A stretch of DNA of 64,000 nucleotides from Ctena decussata (taxonomy: Eukaryota; Mollusca; Bivalvia; Lucinida; Lucinidae). Made by a program: the position numbers and the translations under genes. Each line of letters begins with the position of its first letter. Position 1 is the first letter of the stretch. The stretch covers positions 3,327,415 through 3,391,414 of the forward strand of contig OZ022506.1 of assembly GCA_963989385.1 (NCBI GenBank), in the 5' to 3' direction. The notes under the pieces are model-generated. The model was not told the DNA's origin. It made no database searches and saw nothing but the letters and a program-made list of their open reading frames with translations. Shown one piece after another: positions 43,721-55,700 of this stretch.

Positions 43721-44264
43721 TTAAAGGTAGGTTCCTGTACTTTGGAATGCATCATAATTTTGATGATCTTTCATCCAAGTTATTGGAAAGCACTTATAAA
43801 AGGGAATGAATAAGTTTCACTAAAAAGTGTAAATCAAAAAATATTAGAAAAGTTGTTTTGCAAGGGATTTCCTAACTCTGCTTCGCACACCAGTTAGCGC
43901 TATTTTTAGTTCGTGCCAAAAATAGATAACACAGCTGACGTCATGCTGCATTGCATTTTGGGATAGTTTTAACCCATCCACCATGCCAGGGCCTCTAGGA
44001 GAGCTCACGGCAAGAGAAAATTAACCGTTGGCAAATAACATCAGAAACTGCGGACTTGTAGACATATATACATATTTATTTTTAGAACTGGAATTCCAAC
44101 AAAAGAAAATAAACCAAAGGGAAAACGACTATTTTCTATAACATCTGACGATTTTCTCGGTAGCAACAGTTTCAGTAAAATAAGAGAATTCAATACTACC
44201 CAGAAAAAGACAAAGTTATTTTGTGAACATAATTGTTATCGCTAGGCCAGGAACCTACCTTTAA
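43721..44264. mobile_element. 544-bp MITE with TTAA flanks
   Basis: AGGTAGGTTCCTG (43725-43737) and CAGGAACCTACCT (44248-44260) are exact 13-bp inverted ends, each directly flanked by TTAA (43721-43724 and 44261-44264). A TTAA duplication is typical of piggyBac-type transposition. The interior has no transposase frame. Confidence 0.8.
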
Positions 44265-44439
44265 ATTGAACATTAAATATGTTTTATATACGAACTGACA
44301 CTTATGTACACGGTAACTGTCTTCGTAGAAAGCACAAATTAAACACTTTTTTAAGGTCTGACTTTATTCAAACGGAATAAGTTTGATAACTATCGGTTTG
44401 AACATATTCCTTTTCGCTTTTTCCAGTTGACATACATAT

Positions 44440-44675
44440 GAGCCGCGACACGAGAAAACCAACAATGTGGTCGTGCGCCCAGCGCAGACTCAGATCAGCC
44501 TCGGCATCCACCCAGTCCAGTCTGACTCTTTAATAAGCGCTTAACGGGTAGCTAAGGGTCTAAGCTACCCTCATGCGGACAGTGGAGACTCTGATCAGAC
44601 TGGGCGGATGCCCAGGCTGATCTGAGTCTGCGCTGGGCGCACAACCACATTGTTGGGTTTGTCGCGTCGCGGCTC
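44440..44675. mobile_element. Palindromic MITE E copy
   Basis: Ends GAGCCGCGACACGAGAAAAC and TTTGTCGCGTCGCGGCTC. The flanks ACATACAT on the left and ATATACAT on the right, next to the ATGAGCC/GGCTCAT ends, could be an 8-bp target duplication with one mismatch. Confidence 0.85.
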
Positions 44676-44989
44676 ATATATACATACGCGAAATTGTAAG
44701 CTATTTTGAGAGACTTTGGGATTAGAAAGGAAGCTTTGTGCTTAATATAAAGTTGTTCTCCCTAACTCTTGATAACTCTTGGAATGACGTACCCATGATA
44801 TTTGAAGTAGTAGAGTTTTACACGCTAACTGGACGCCTGTACAACTCGAAATAATCTATATCTAAAATTCGATTGCAGTTTAGACGTTACAACTCTAAAT
44901 TTAGTTTTAATTTTGTGTAGTTTCCTTTTCGTCCAGCGAGGCCTGTCAAAAGTTTCAATTTTTGTGGGAACTGTACCGACTGGAGGTTC

Positions 44990-45212
44990 AGCACCGCTAT
45001 ACGACAAAACCATCAAAGTGGCATGTGCGCCACACGAAGACACAGATCAGGCTGGGCATCTGCTTTGCTGGCGACAAGGCGGTAGCTTGAACAATTACCT
45101 ACCATTCAAGCGCACAGCAAAGACGCTGATCTGGCTGGGCGCTTGCCGAAGCTGATGTGTGTCTTCGCGTGGCGCACATAGCACTTTGTTGGTTTTGTCG
45201 TGTCGCGGCACA
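44990..45212. mobile_element. Palindromic MITE E, diverged subfamily
   Basis: CAAAGTGGCATGTGCGCCAC and GGCGCACATAGCACTTTGTT then GGTTTTGTCGTGTCGCGGCA mark the two arms. Arms are less conserved than in neighbouring copies. Overlapping frames at 44825-45155 read through it and are not genes. Confidence 0.7.
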
Positions 45213-45474
45213 GTGAAAACTGTAAACTGACACAATAAACACATTTACCGACGTGGGTAACTTGAATCATACTCTAATATATACATGTACCGGAGACGAG
45301 ACCCGATCAAGTTACTGATTTACAAAATACCTCTTGTGATTATTTCTTTATTCATTTAACAAAATGTCATGTAATAAAACAATGTCATGTTAAAGTAACA
45401 ATAACAACAATGACTCACATACAGTACGTGTATAGGCGCCGTTTAAAACTTACCTTTTTTCTGCAACAATAAAG

Positions 45475-46990
45475 TCCCCAACCGAAGCTGAAGGGAGGCA
45501 TATTGGTTTCATGGGAATGCGATGACGTCGGCGTGGCATTATGTATCTACAATAATTCCTAAATCAGTGAATAGAATTTTAAAAAAAATCGCATGGTTAC
45601 ATCATTGGAACAAAGCAAAGAGTTGATTATCTCGTGGTGACTTTGATTCCATTTTCAAGGTCACAGAAGGCCATATACTCTTAAATGTTATGGGTCGGCG
45701 TTGGCGTCGGCGTGACAATTTCTTGTATCCACAATATCTCTTGAACCGCTGAAAGGATTATCACCAAACCTGCATATATATATTACTTGGGCATGCTTTA
45801 AAGCAAATTAGATTTCGGCGACCTTAAGCTCATTTTTCAGGTCACAGGATGACTAATATGAGCAAATATTTCACTAAAATCGATATATTTCTTGAGTCTT
45901 TAGCTTGATCATAGGTATAGATCTGGACCGTTGGAACAAATTTGTTTTCCATCAACCGCTGGAGGCTCTATATGAAATTTGTTTGCAATTGGCCCTTAGG
46001 CTTTTGAGGAAATGTTTGAAAATGTCAAAATATGAGAGATCAGGGTCAAAGGTCAAAGTATGACCTTGACCTCTTGTACTCATCGTTCTTCATCATCTCA
46101 TTAAGACGACTGTACATACCAATTTTAGGCCAAAATCTTCAAACCTTTCCATGAAATCTTATTGTCTATCATTTCCCATGTTTGACCTTGCCGCAAAAAA
46201 AGGTCAAGGTCAACACAAGGTCATCATTTGAACAATCTTGGTAGTACTTGCGTAGCCGATGCTACATACCAAGTTTCAAGGCCATCCGCTTATTTGTTCT
46301 GGAGAAGATTTTTTTATGCTTTTTACCATATATGGGCGTGGCAGCCATGCTGGTCATATGACCTGGACCGTTTGAATATATTTTTGTTCCATCAACTCCT
46401 GGAGACTCTATATGAAATTTGGTTACAATTGGCCCACTGGCTGTTGAGGATATGTTTGAAATTGTCGAAATATGAGAGACCAGGGTCAAAGGTCAAAGAA
46501 TGACCTTGACCTATCATACTCATAAATCTTCATGTACTCATTAATATGCCTGTATATACCAATTTTAGCCCAATATCTTCAACAATTTCAAAGATATCTT
46601 ACGTTCTAGCATTTTGCCATATAAAAGCTCAAGGAACCAAATTTGACCTTACCGTAAAATAGTAAAGGTCAATCCAAGGTCATAGTTTGATTATTCTTGG
46701 TAGTATTTGCGTACCCAATGCTACATACCAAGTATCGAGGCCATCGGCCTATTGGTTCTCGAGAAGAAGATTTTTCTAGGTTTTACCATATATGGGCATG
46801 GTGGCCATGTTGGTCATGTGACTAGGACCGTTTGAATAAATTTTCGCTCCTATGACCCCTGGAGGCTACAAATGAAATTTGGTTACAATTGGCTCAGCGG
46901 TTTTAGAGGAGAAGTCGTTTATAATTGTAGACGGACGGACAATTGACGGACGGACGCAGGAGCCTTACCATCCTATAACCCCCCCCCCCC
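45475..46990 (+). repeat. AGGTCA-type long repeat, three to four units of about 460 bp
   Basis: ACCATATATGGGC(A/G)TGG(C/T)(A/G)GCCATG recurs at about 46325 and 46787, with a diverged earlier unit. Further landmarks are GGAGGCTCTATATGAAATTT, AATTGGCCCACTGGCTGTTG, CAGGGTCAAAGGTCAAAG and AATGACCTTGACC. The right end is GACGGACGGACGCAGGAGCC, a C run (about 46979-46993), then GGCCCAGGTGAGCTAAA. No gene. Confidence 0.8.
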
Positions 46991-46993
46991 CCC

Positions 46994-47590
46994 TGGCCCA
47001 GGTGAGCTAAAAACTAAGTATCTGAATGCTCTGCACATAAGCAGCTGATGCAATAAGACCAACTCTACAGTTTTCATTAACCTAAAATTAATTGTTTTAG
47101 CTGCATCTTGTGCTCACTAGCTTGTGCAAACTTTTGGGATCACTGAGCTCAGTATATGTTGCTAGAATTATCTTGCTGAAAGATAATAGGAGACAGGAGC
47201 AGCCTTTCACAGTACTAGCTTGGTCATGAACAGTTTCGACAAAATCGAGACGCCTGCCTTTATTTCTTGGTTTCAAAGTGTTATTTTTTGAAATTAGAGA
47301 TTGTATTATATTATGCATTTATATCATATATTAAAGTTCCAGGTATAGGGGCCGGACTTTTGGGTCTGCATTATATAGGTCCGACTACAGTGTATGCGTT
47401 TTAGAGGCCTTGCATAATACATTATTGTGCACAAACCCTAAACGTTTGAAAGGAAAATGGTGATGGGCAAGTCTCGGAAGGCCCCTTGCATCTCTCTTCA
47501 AGCCATACTTAAAGCCGCATTACGCAGGACATAGCAACTGCAGACATCCGGAAAGAGACGCCTACGTATTACTTGCTCGCACGGGTGTTC
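46994..47590. other. No gene recognised
   Basis: Unremarkable AT-rich sequence; a minus frame 47097-47318 has no recognisable domain. Confidence 0.4.
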
Positions 47591-48640
47591 CTCATCCAGA
47601 GGTCTGGTCCCGAAAAATGTGAATACCGAAACAATTATAATGGTAGAAGAATTTGGTCGCCGTAAAACAGCATCATACTGCGAAGTATATATTATCTGGT
47701 CCTTTGGGATCACTGAGGCCTTTAGAATCATTTTTTTATCATATGACGTCGCATCTGAGAGTGTAATAAAGCCATGCATTAAATGCGATAATCCACTAGT
47801 GGCTTAAATATGCAAATTACGTCGTAACGTTATACGTTGACGTCCATAAAACGTCGCGTTTTCTAATGGCGAAATAGTGACGTTTTAGTGCAAATTCTGC
47901 TGAACAAAATGCGGTTTTAGTGTCATATGATAAATAGAATCTTGCATTCGTGCTCCTGTATTATTGAATTTATTAAACTCGTTGGGGAAAACCGATAAGA
48001 TGCTCGGCAAAGCCTCGCATCTTATCTTTTTCCCCAACTCGTTTAATAAATTCAATAATACATGAGCACACATGTAAGATCCTCTATTTAAATTAGAGTC
48101 CTGCTTATGCCGGTGCTAGGGGTGTGTTCGGTGTCGTGCATATCATTATTGTTCTTAAAAACTCATTTAAAATGAGACTGCTATTTTCATCCCATGTTCC
48201 TTGCTTCCAAAGGATATCACTATAAAGAACATACTTTTCTCTACTGCAGTTGGTGTTGTCCCGTGTGGCAGCGGTAAAACGCCTCCCCGTATATCATCAT
48301 AGTGCAGATTATGTTTTCTGTCCTTTGGGATCACTGTGTTCAAGTCTTTTGAAAGTAGCGTTCTGTTAAAGTTGTGCTTGGGGCGTTTCCAGTGTGGCAC
48401 ATTTCATTTCTCAGCATCGTACTGCGGAATATATATTTTCTGGCCCATTGGGATCACTGATGTCTTTTAAAATCATTTTGAAAAATAGAGTTCTGCTTAC
48501 GCCGGTGCTAGTGGGGTCTTGAGCGATGTCGCACAATTCATTATTGGTCGTAAAAAGACTGTTACATGAAAACCGATCCTGCTAATTTCATTTCTTTGGT
48601 GTATTCCTTGCTTCCAAAGGACGTAACTATTCAGAACTTA
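47590..48640 (+). repeat. Diverged copies of tandem repeat C
   Basis: Blocks with TTCTGCTTACGCCGGTGCTA (about 48490), TCCTGCTTATGCCGGTGCTA (about 48101), ATCATCATAGTGCAGATTAT (about 48293) and CCTTGCTTCCAAAGGA (about 48201 and 48606) match the 3726-4740 array. Units are rearranged and interrupted by a hairpin element. Confidence 0.7.
47946..48077. repeat. Hairpin element of about 130 bp
   Basis: The arm GTATTATTGAATTTATTAAA, CTCGTTGGGGAAAA pairs with TTTTTCCCCAACTCGTTTAA, TAAATTCAATAATAC. The inner part GATAAGATGC and GCATCTTATC flanks TCGGCAAAGCCTC. Near-perfect. Confidence 0.85.
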
Positions 48641-48744
48641 TTTACATTAACTTCATAAATAATGTTGGTAATACATGTATAAACTTTCGTGTGTTGTTGT
48701 TACTATTATTTCATATTTTATCGGCACCATTTTTTATCGGCACC

Positions 48745-48898
48745 ATTTTGACTCGGTATTTAAATTTAATGTCGGATTGAAAACTCTCCTTCTGCAAGAC
48801 ATTCCGGAGTCTGAATTATATGCCAATTTAGGATATAAACTCAAAAGATATGTTCGCTACCTAAAGCGGCCAACAGAAATTTATTACATTTATCACTG
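48745..48898 (+). pseudogene. Possible fragment of a retroelement-type ORF
   Basis: The frame ending at 48898 contains FKFNVGLKTLLLQDIPESEL then YANLGYKLKRYVRYL. The pattern G-L-x-T-L-L-x-Q-x-(I/L)-x-E-x-E-x-Y-x-x-L-x-Y-K resembles a motif I recall from reverse-transcriptase-associated proteins predicted in invertebrate genomes. No reverse transcriptase core, endonuclease or start context is present, so at best it is a remnant. Confidence 0.3.
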
Positions 48899-49300
48899 AC
48901 TTCCTTTAGATAAACCTTTCATAGAAACTAGCCTCATACACCGATGAACGACAATTGATCATGTGACGCTATCGCAAGAGACGTCTATGGTTAACGAACG
49001 TCTTGACTGCTCCACGTAACGCTCGGAAAACGCTAACTCATGACTTCAACTGTTTAACGTAATGGCCGAACACGCCGTTATTAACTTTTCTTCGACCCGT
49101 AGTCTACACTAAATTACCACGAAAACGGTACAGAAAGGGTCTATAAATAGAGTGTGATTATAATATTTAAAATTTGATTATTTAGAGTTCTTGTGTGAAG
49201 AAGACAGTTGTCGTCGCTAAAATTCTACAAGGAGCGCATCGCGCTTAATTGAATTTTAGCTCCGCCAACTGGCTTCATCACAAGATGAACGCTGAAAAAT
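48885..49300 (-). mobile_element. Dispersed element F, reverse copy
   Basis: Inverse of 32541-32925: TCATACACCGATGAACGACA, ATTGATCATGTGACG, AAAGGGTCTATAAATAGAGT and CATCACAAGATGAACGCTGA. It carries the same internal hairpin (TAGAATTTTAGCGACG and GCTAAAATTC arms in the minus reading). Confidence 0.7.
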
Positions 49301-49304
49301 CCGA

Positions 49305-49460
49305 ACTGATTGGGCAAGGATCTGGAATTAATACAATCAAGTCCCACATCCCGCCCATAAGAAGCACACACACAAATTGACAAACGTTCACGAAAGGCAC
49401 GCAAGGTAAACAGAATGAACAGCTCTTTCCAACAATTGGGTATTCAACTAGTATTACCCT
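49305..49460 (+). repeat. Fragment of dispersed repeat family B-like
   Basis: ATTAATACAATCAAGTCCCA, CATCCCGCCC, GACAAACGTTCACGAAAGGC and AACAGCTCTTTCCAACAATT match the 19075-19260 copy. Confidence 0.6.
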
Positions 49461-49482
49461 ATTTGAGAAACACAGCAACATC

Positions 49483-49770
49483 CACTCGCGGTAGTCGAGT
49501 GGTTAGAGTAGCTCGGCTATTGTGCAGAAAGTCACCGTAAGGTCGTGAGTTCGCGGCTCACCATCGCCATACGATGACTGGAAAACTCTCTCTGTCAACC
49601 CAGCAGTAAATGGGTACCTTTTTCGAATCAGGGAAGGATAAGGCAGCGAAAGGAGAGGGATGGGCTCCGCCTTTCATCAGCTGTGCCCAAGATACAGTGG
49701 GTCTCTAACCCCCACTGCCCCTACGGCTATTAGGCTATGGGAAACCTTTACCTTTACCTTTATCTTAAAA
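49483..49770 (+). mobile_element. tRNA-derived SINE (TTTACC tail)
   Basis: The head CGCGGTAGTCGAGTGGTTAG (A box) and GGTCGTGAGTTCGCGGCTCA (B box) is followed by a unique body with AAATGGGTACCTTTTTCGAA, CTAACCCCCACTGCCCCTAC and a tail ACCTTTACCTTTACCTTTAT. The tRNA head, unique body and simple tail are the standard SINE layout. Target duplication not resolved. Confidence 0.75.
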
Positions 49771-49889
49771 TACTCAACAACACAGAAAGCAGAATGAGCA
49801 GCTATTTAATGACCGTACTGCTATATGGCCTTTAAAGTGTATAGTGCACTGCCGTTTTTGGAAACCATCTATTACCAAGGGCTTTTCAA

Positions 49890-49992
49890 TGACATCCTGT
49901 TTCAATGACATCCTGATGTGACTGAAATACTGTTAAAAAGGACATACAATCGCAGTCATCCATCCATCCATTCATCCATCCATTTCCTTTGA
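49890..49992 (+). repeat. SINE tail fragment
   Basis: CATCCTGATGTGACTGAAAT, ACTGTTAAAAAGGACATA and CAATCGCAGTCATCCATCCA with a CATC-rich end match the 3' part of the SINE at 15803-15990. Confidence 0.65.
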
Positions 49993-50094
49993 GGACTGAC
50001 TTTCTGAAAGGGAAGGAAAAATAACATACCTGAAGTGTTACAAATTACCTTATTAAATGTACTGATTCTAGAAAACAAAACTAATTATTTTATT

Positions 50095-50960
50095 GCCCCC
50101 CCCCCCTCGCCTCACTATTCGGTTTTCCGTAGTTCTGTCCTTCAGTGATTCCGTGGTTCCGTCCCCCCTTGGCAGTAGGTACCTTGTGTGCGCAACACTT
50201 CCGACAGGTTTTAAAGAACCTTCCTGAGACATTGCTGGCTTCTTTTTCGTGGTCTGTAGATATGCATGTGACTTGGAGGTTATGTTCGGCTAATTTTTCA
50301 CTACTTTTTTCGCTTAGCGAACATTTTTTAATGAGTATGTACCTTGTGTGGGCAACTCCTCTTACAGTTTTTCATGAACCATTTTGATACTTTGCAGCTT
50401 CTTTTTTTACAGTCTGTAAATATGCATGTGACTTAAGGCTTCACTCAAATAAACTATTACACATATTGACTTTGCGAACTGCGTCATTTTTCAGCATCAG
50501 AACTCCTATTAATTAGGTACCTTGTGTCCGCAACTCCTTTTACAGTTTAAAAACATCATTCTGAAACTCTGCATGTTTCTCTTCATAGGCGATAGATCTA
50601 TGTGCATGTAACTTACGGGTGCATGTGACTTTCGGCTTACACTCGAATAAATTTTTACCACTGTTTGGCTTTGAAAACTTCGTCTTTTTTCCAGCATTAG
50701 AAGATTTATTAAGTAGACACCTTGTCCGCGCAACCATTCTTACTTACAGTGCTTCATGAACCATTCTGAAACTTTGCAGGATTCTTTTTCATGGTCTGTA
50801 GATGTGCACGTGATTTAAAAGTTGGGCTCTGATAATTTGTACTTCTTTTTCGCTTTGATAACATTTTTCGATATTGGAAGACGTATTGAGTAGGTACCGT
50901 GTGTGCAACTGCTTCTACAGTTTTTTTTTTGGTACTTTGAAGGCTTCTTTTAAATGGTCA
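50095..50960 (+). repeat. Tandem array of 160-190-bp units
   Basis: GTACCTTGTGTGCGCAAC-like landmarks occur at about 50177, 50338, 50516, 50708 and 50894. Units also carry TACAGTTTTTCATGAACC, GGCTTCTTTTTCGTGGTCTG and ATATGCATGTGACTT. The array opens with a C run and TTCCGTAGTTCTGTCCTTCA, TTCCGTGGTTCCG, recalling the C-run plus CCGTCCGT opening of 38097-39413. Frames inside are repeat-derived. Confidence 0.8.
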
Positions 50961-51560
50961 GTCTCTTGGTTTGTATGTTGCTTTGGGATAACAGTCTAAA
51001 AGCGGGGACACAAATTCATCGAATTTGTTTTCTTTGAGTTTGTTATCGTTTGAATAGTTTACTTTCTACAGAAACAATAGTGATGTCCTTTTACTTCACA
51101 GAATATTTTGGGTGGTAAATATCTAATATCTACATGTACATTTATTTTGATAGATAGATATTATATAGATAATTTATTGATGCAGTAAGCCTAAAAGGCC
51201 CATGAGCATATAAACATATGACATACATTTTAACAATTCCAGGATAGCAGGCTCATAATACAATATACGCTACTATTGCACACCAAATGTATACGAGAAC
51301 ATAGCTGCATTCTAATCCCAACTTTACCAATGAACAGACGAAACTGGCTTTGCTAAAATGTGCCATCTGCACCTCGGTATGCTGTCAGACACTGCGATTG
51401 GGTTCTGGTGGCACAGGGACATGTGGCGGAGCCAATGTCCAGACAAGCATTCCCTGCTTCCAGTCCCCGTCATGGACCTATCATGAACTACTGCTGTGCC
51501 CGGTGGCACTGGGACATAATAAGTCTGACTCTTTGACTAAGTGGCTGTTTGGTTAATTGA
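50961..51560. other. No gene recognised
   Basis: Includes TAGATAGATAGA-like sequence near 51150 and short overlapping frames (51324-51556) without a known domain. Confidence 0.4.
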
Positions 51561-51655
51561 TTAGTTGATTGATTAATTCACTGACTGACTGACTGACTGA
51601 CTGACTGACTAAATGAAGTGTGTGTGTGTGTGTGTGTTTGTGTGTGCGAATGTGT
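51561..51655 (+). repeat. Microsatellites GACT and GT
   Basis: Imperfect ATTGATTAGTTGATTGATTA passes into (CTGA)n at about 51581-51608, then (TG)n at about 51618-51650. Confidence 0.9.
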
Positions 51656-51828
51656 GTATGTGGGGAGAGGGGTGCAAGTCAACTGAGACAGCAATTCCTC
51701 TTTTCAAAGTCGACTCCAAGAGATGACGAAACACAAAAAAGAAAGGTAGGATAGATGAGAAACAAACGGAAGAAGAAGAAAAAACCGAATCCATCATTCC
51801 ACACCTGCTGATAGCACATATGAAATGT

Positions 51829-51834
51829 TTTATT
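51829..51834 (-). promoter_or_regulatory. Candidate polyadenylation signal of the C1q gene
   Basis: AATAAA on the minus strand, about 330 bases after the stop at 52167. It is a plausible 3' UTR end; no direct evidence of cleavage. Confidence 0.4.
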
Positions 51835-52166
51835 TGCTCAAATCTACACCATCCAAGTCTTATTCGAGCTAAAACTGTGGCATTAAATTTAGCACCACTA
51901 AAACTTAATTGCTGATTATGCGGTCATGTAATGCTGTTTAAGTCACAATTACATAGAAATGTGAGACAGAAGTCACTGGAATGCAGTTGCTTTTCTTCAC
52001 CCATGTGAACCATTACAATTTAGAATGTCCATAGTGTCTTGTTCATGTTTTCCCCGATATCCTAATGCTGTGTAAATTTTGATTTCGTTGCATACCCTGT
52101 TGTTTGACACCAATTTATGTCCAGCACTGTGTAATGTTAAGTGTTATAAAGCGCTGACAACAGCAG

Positions 52167-52782
52167 CTACTCGTCCGATCTAAGAAGGAAACCAGAAAAC
52201 GTACTAAACACATTATGAATATAGAAAGGTTGAGTGCCATATGGTCCGTGTTTAAGCATTCTGACTTTGTCTCCAGTGTTTAAATGAGCCGTTAGTAAGT
52301 TACTGCCTGAGCCGTGAAATGTGTCGGTTCCACCGGCGTAAAACCACAGCTTCTGGTCACCATTTATTGTAAGCACTGTTTCTATTTCTTTCCTACTGGC
52401 TGATAGTACATGTCCAAAGAACACATAGGTACCAGACCTGGGGGCTGTGAATTCTCCATTTGTAGGGTTGTACGCGTTACCAATGTTTGTTTCCACGTCT
52501 GAAAACAGTATCGTTGACCAAGGCGCTATATCTTGATAAGAAGGTTTAATTCTTGCTGAAAAGACTACCATCTGAGTTTCTTTATTTTGTAGTTTGTACG
52601 CCTGGAGTTCATCTTTTTGATCTTTGACCTGTCGCTGGAGTGAATCAACCTCAGCTGCTAAATCTCCGACAGTTTTTGTCAGTGAATAAAAGGCTGCAAA
52701 TATTATAACTAGTATGAACGTCGAAACTATGCCAATCTGTTCCTTTGGTCCTGGCCGACTATCTGCCCTGTAATTTGTTTCT
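52167..52782 (-). CDS. C1q gene, main exon
   Basis: The acceptor TAATGAAATTACAG-like sequence (CATTACAG, ending 52783) opens in phase 2. The exon encodes the membrane helix, stalk and whole C1q head, ending FSGFLLRSDE and TAG at 52169-52167. Having the complete head in one exon is usual for this family. The Met at 52571 is not the start, because the frame is open upstream to the splice acceptor. Confidence 0.85.
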
Positions 52783-55700
52783 CTGTAATGAAAAAGTATG
52801 TTTTTACGTTAAATTATTAGAGACGCCCTATTTTAGAAATACTTTTCCTTACCTGTGAATTATCGCTGATTAACGCATGATTTTGGACGGCAGATCGCGG
52901 CATACATGTATCAATTCAAAAGGGCGAATATTGTCGTCTGCCCGATACATGCGTTAAATGCGATAATTTACCTCTTCGAATCTCATATCATACACAATGC
53001 CAATATAGGACTGTCGCAATGTTTCCTAAAGGACTATTTTCAGGCGGACCTTGGCAAAAGTAAATATTATCATCCGACTTCATAAAGACGCAAATTTTCA
53101 CGCCGCGACGATAGCAATGTGATTTACCACGTTACATACGACGCCGCTTCGCATTTGAAATGTTGTCGTCAATTCAGAATTGTCCAATAATTTTGTATGA
53201 ACTTCCATGCAATGTGTTGAACACTGTTATCGAAACAAACAGTGCAGACTCTGATTAGGTTAATCCTAAAAATAGTCTGGTTTGAATCTGAAATGTCTGA
53301 TCTTGTTTTCCTGTCCTAATATCTTGTGGTATACAGTTATCCCACTATATATAGGAATGTTACCATTATAAATTAAGCGAGGGATTTAATATATGGGAAT
53401 ATCAAAAACTCAAATGACCGGCTTAACTCTAGCCTAGCTTGTGCACAAGTATAGACCTTGCGAATCACGGTTCGAAGTGTTATATGCGTTTTAACTTCCC
53501 AGATTATTACAGTCGCGACCGTGACTGTCCACGGTTCATAAGAAAACAAACATGAGAAAACTAACAAAGTGGTTGTACGCCCCGCCAAGTCTCAGAACAG
53601 CCTGGGAATACGCCCTTTCCGATCAGACTCTTTGCTAAGCAATTAAAGGGTAGCTAAGGGGTATAAGCTAGCTCCATGCGGACAGCGAAGACTCTGATCA
53701 GACTGGGCGGATGCCCAGGCTGATCTGAGTCTTCGCTGGTGCTCAACCACTTTGTTGGTTTTCTCGTGTCGCGGCTCATTTGTCTTCTCTTTTATTATCG
53801 AGCCCAATTTTGTTTACCAAGGACCCTTAGATGTAAATAGAAGGTCATGGTTCAAGGGCAGGTCAGGTCGGGTAAGTTTTTACATGTAGCTAGCTTATCA
53901 TTATCACCACGTCGAGTATTTCCCTGTTCGGTTATTAGTAAGTGTAGTAACTTTCTGATAAAAAGCCCTAAAAACTCCAAATCTTCAAACCCTCTATCGA
54001 GCCACCCAAAAATAATACTCTGAATGTTTTTCTCGATAAAAGAGCATGTTCCTAATACCATAGAAATCAGTAGCAATATGTTTGTATCGTACGTACCCGA
54101 TCATCGTTGGTTTTGGCTAACAACATAATAAGCCAGTAACATCCTGATATACAGCAACACGTTTTTTTTTTTCGTTACAAGTCATTGATTAGGAGTTACA
54201 TAGCTCGAAAAAGCAACTAATGCCATGTGAAAATATTAGCTACTCGTATTGACATGTGCAACTTCTATCTTATTCATTTTTCAAACAGGTCACCCTCTGA
54301 TTAAGATTGCAAATATGCAGGTTGACATGAGTCTAGCTTGTTCGCACATATTTTTTTCCTGTGACTCCAATATATTACCAATCACTGTTTTATTTATCCA
54401 TATGTTCACTGTTTGATCAATAACAGGGTCATCTTCATCTTATTGATTTTAAATTAGCATATGCATGAGACGCAGCTGGACAAAACCCTGTTTAGACCAA
54501 CCTGTTTTGTAGATACTGATAGCAGTGCACCTGAATCTAAACTGTCGGGCACCTACGCATTTCTTGATCAGGCTGTGAATTTTGTTGCTGTTCTGAGCAT
54601 ACACAATTGAGTCGCGACACGAGAAAACCAACACAATTGTTGTGCGCCCAGCGCAGACTCAGATCAGCCTGTGCATCCGCCCAGCCCGATCAGACTCTTC
54701 GATAAGCGCTAAAAGGGTACATGTAGCCAAAGGTCTAAGCTACCTCAATGCGGACAGCGAAGACTCTGATCAGACAAGGTGGATGCCCAGGCTAATATGA
54801 ATCCATGCTAGGCGCACATTTACTTTGTTGGTTTTGTCGTGTTGCGGCTCAGTTTGTATATTGACAACGACAAGGGTTTGTAATACACACATACCTGTGA
54901 TAACGCAATGTCCTTGATAAAAGTTTGTGTGGCTAAATGTTTTGCATCACGCATGTAACATGTTTGCATATTATAATTATGTTGCCTGCATACAATTAAA
55001 GGTATGTATATAAGCCAGTATTCAGGTGAAATATTGTTAGGGATTATAGCATGGAAAGTCGTGAAAAAGCCATCCCCAGGCATTCCACGCCCCACCCCCA
55101 CCCCACAAGCCCCTTTCAGATGCACAACCTTATATCCATATAACTCTTTGTTTCTCTTGTTCTCAGTGTGAGCACTGCTAAATGATGACTGTGAATGGTT
55201 CCAAAAGCTGAGAGCAAAATACAGATGGAGCGTAATTTGTGTGAGACTAGCTATCAGGCTCAATCGTCTTTATAGCACTCCACAAAAAATACTTGAAATT
55301 TCGCCATCCTTTTCATAACTGAGACGCAGTACGAGATAAAACGTCTGTTTTGTGCACGGGCAGCGAAAACTTAATCAGCCTGCACAACTGTGCAATCTGA
55401 CCAGGATGCCAATGAATCCTGATTAATCTACGTACTGTAGTTAAGGTAGACGAATACTGAATAGAAATATTGGCGGGGCATTCAAACCATTATACCGTCT
55501 AAATAACCCAAAGAGCTATAAAACATTTGGGTAAGAAAAAAACAATTTTCACCGTTTTGTTTTCCTAAACAACAATATTTTGTATTTCTACATATTATTT
55601 CTAAACATTTTCCATTAAAATTCATATCTCTAGCACATGAATGCACTTTCATTTCAGCAAATCATATAGTCCGTAATATAGGATATTTGAAACAAACTGA

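Noticed and set aside
52167..52571. C1q protein starting at the Met at 52571
   Set aside because: The frame is open for 70 more codons upstream, including a membrane helix and coiled coil, back to a splice acceptor at 52783.
54820..55263. 147-codon minus frame as an extra C1q exon
   Set aside because: It begins in MITE E sequence, has no domain, and the 57572-57594 exon already joins the main exon in phase.
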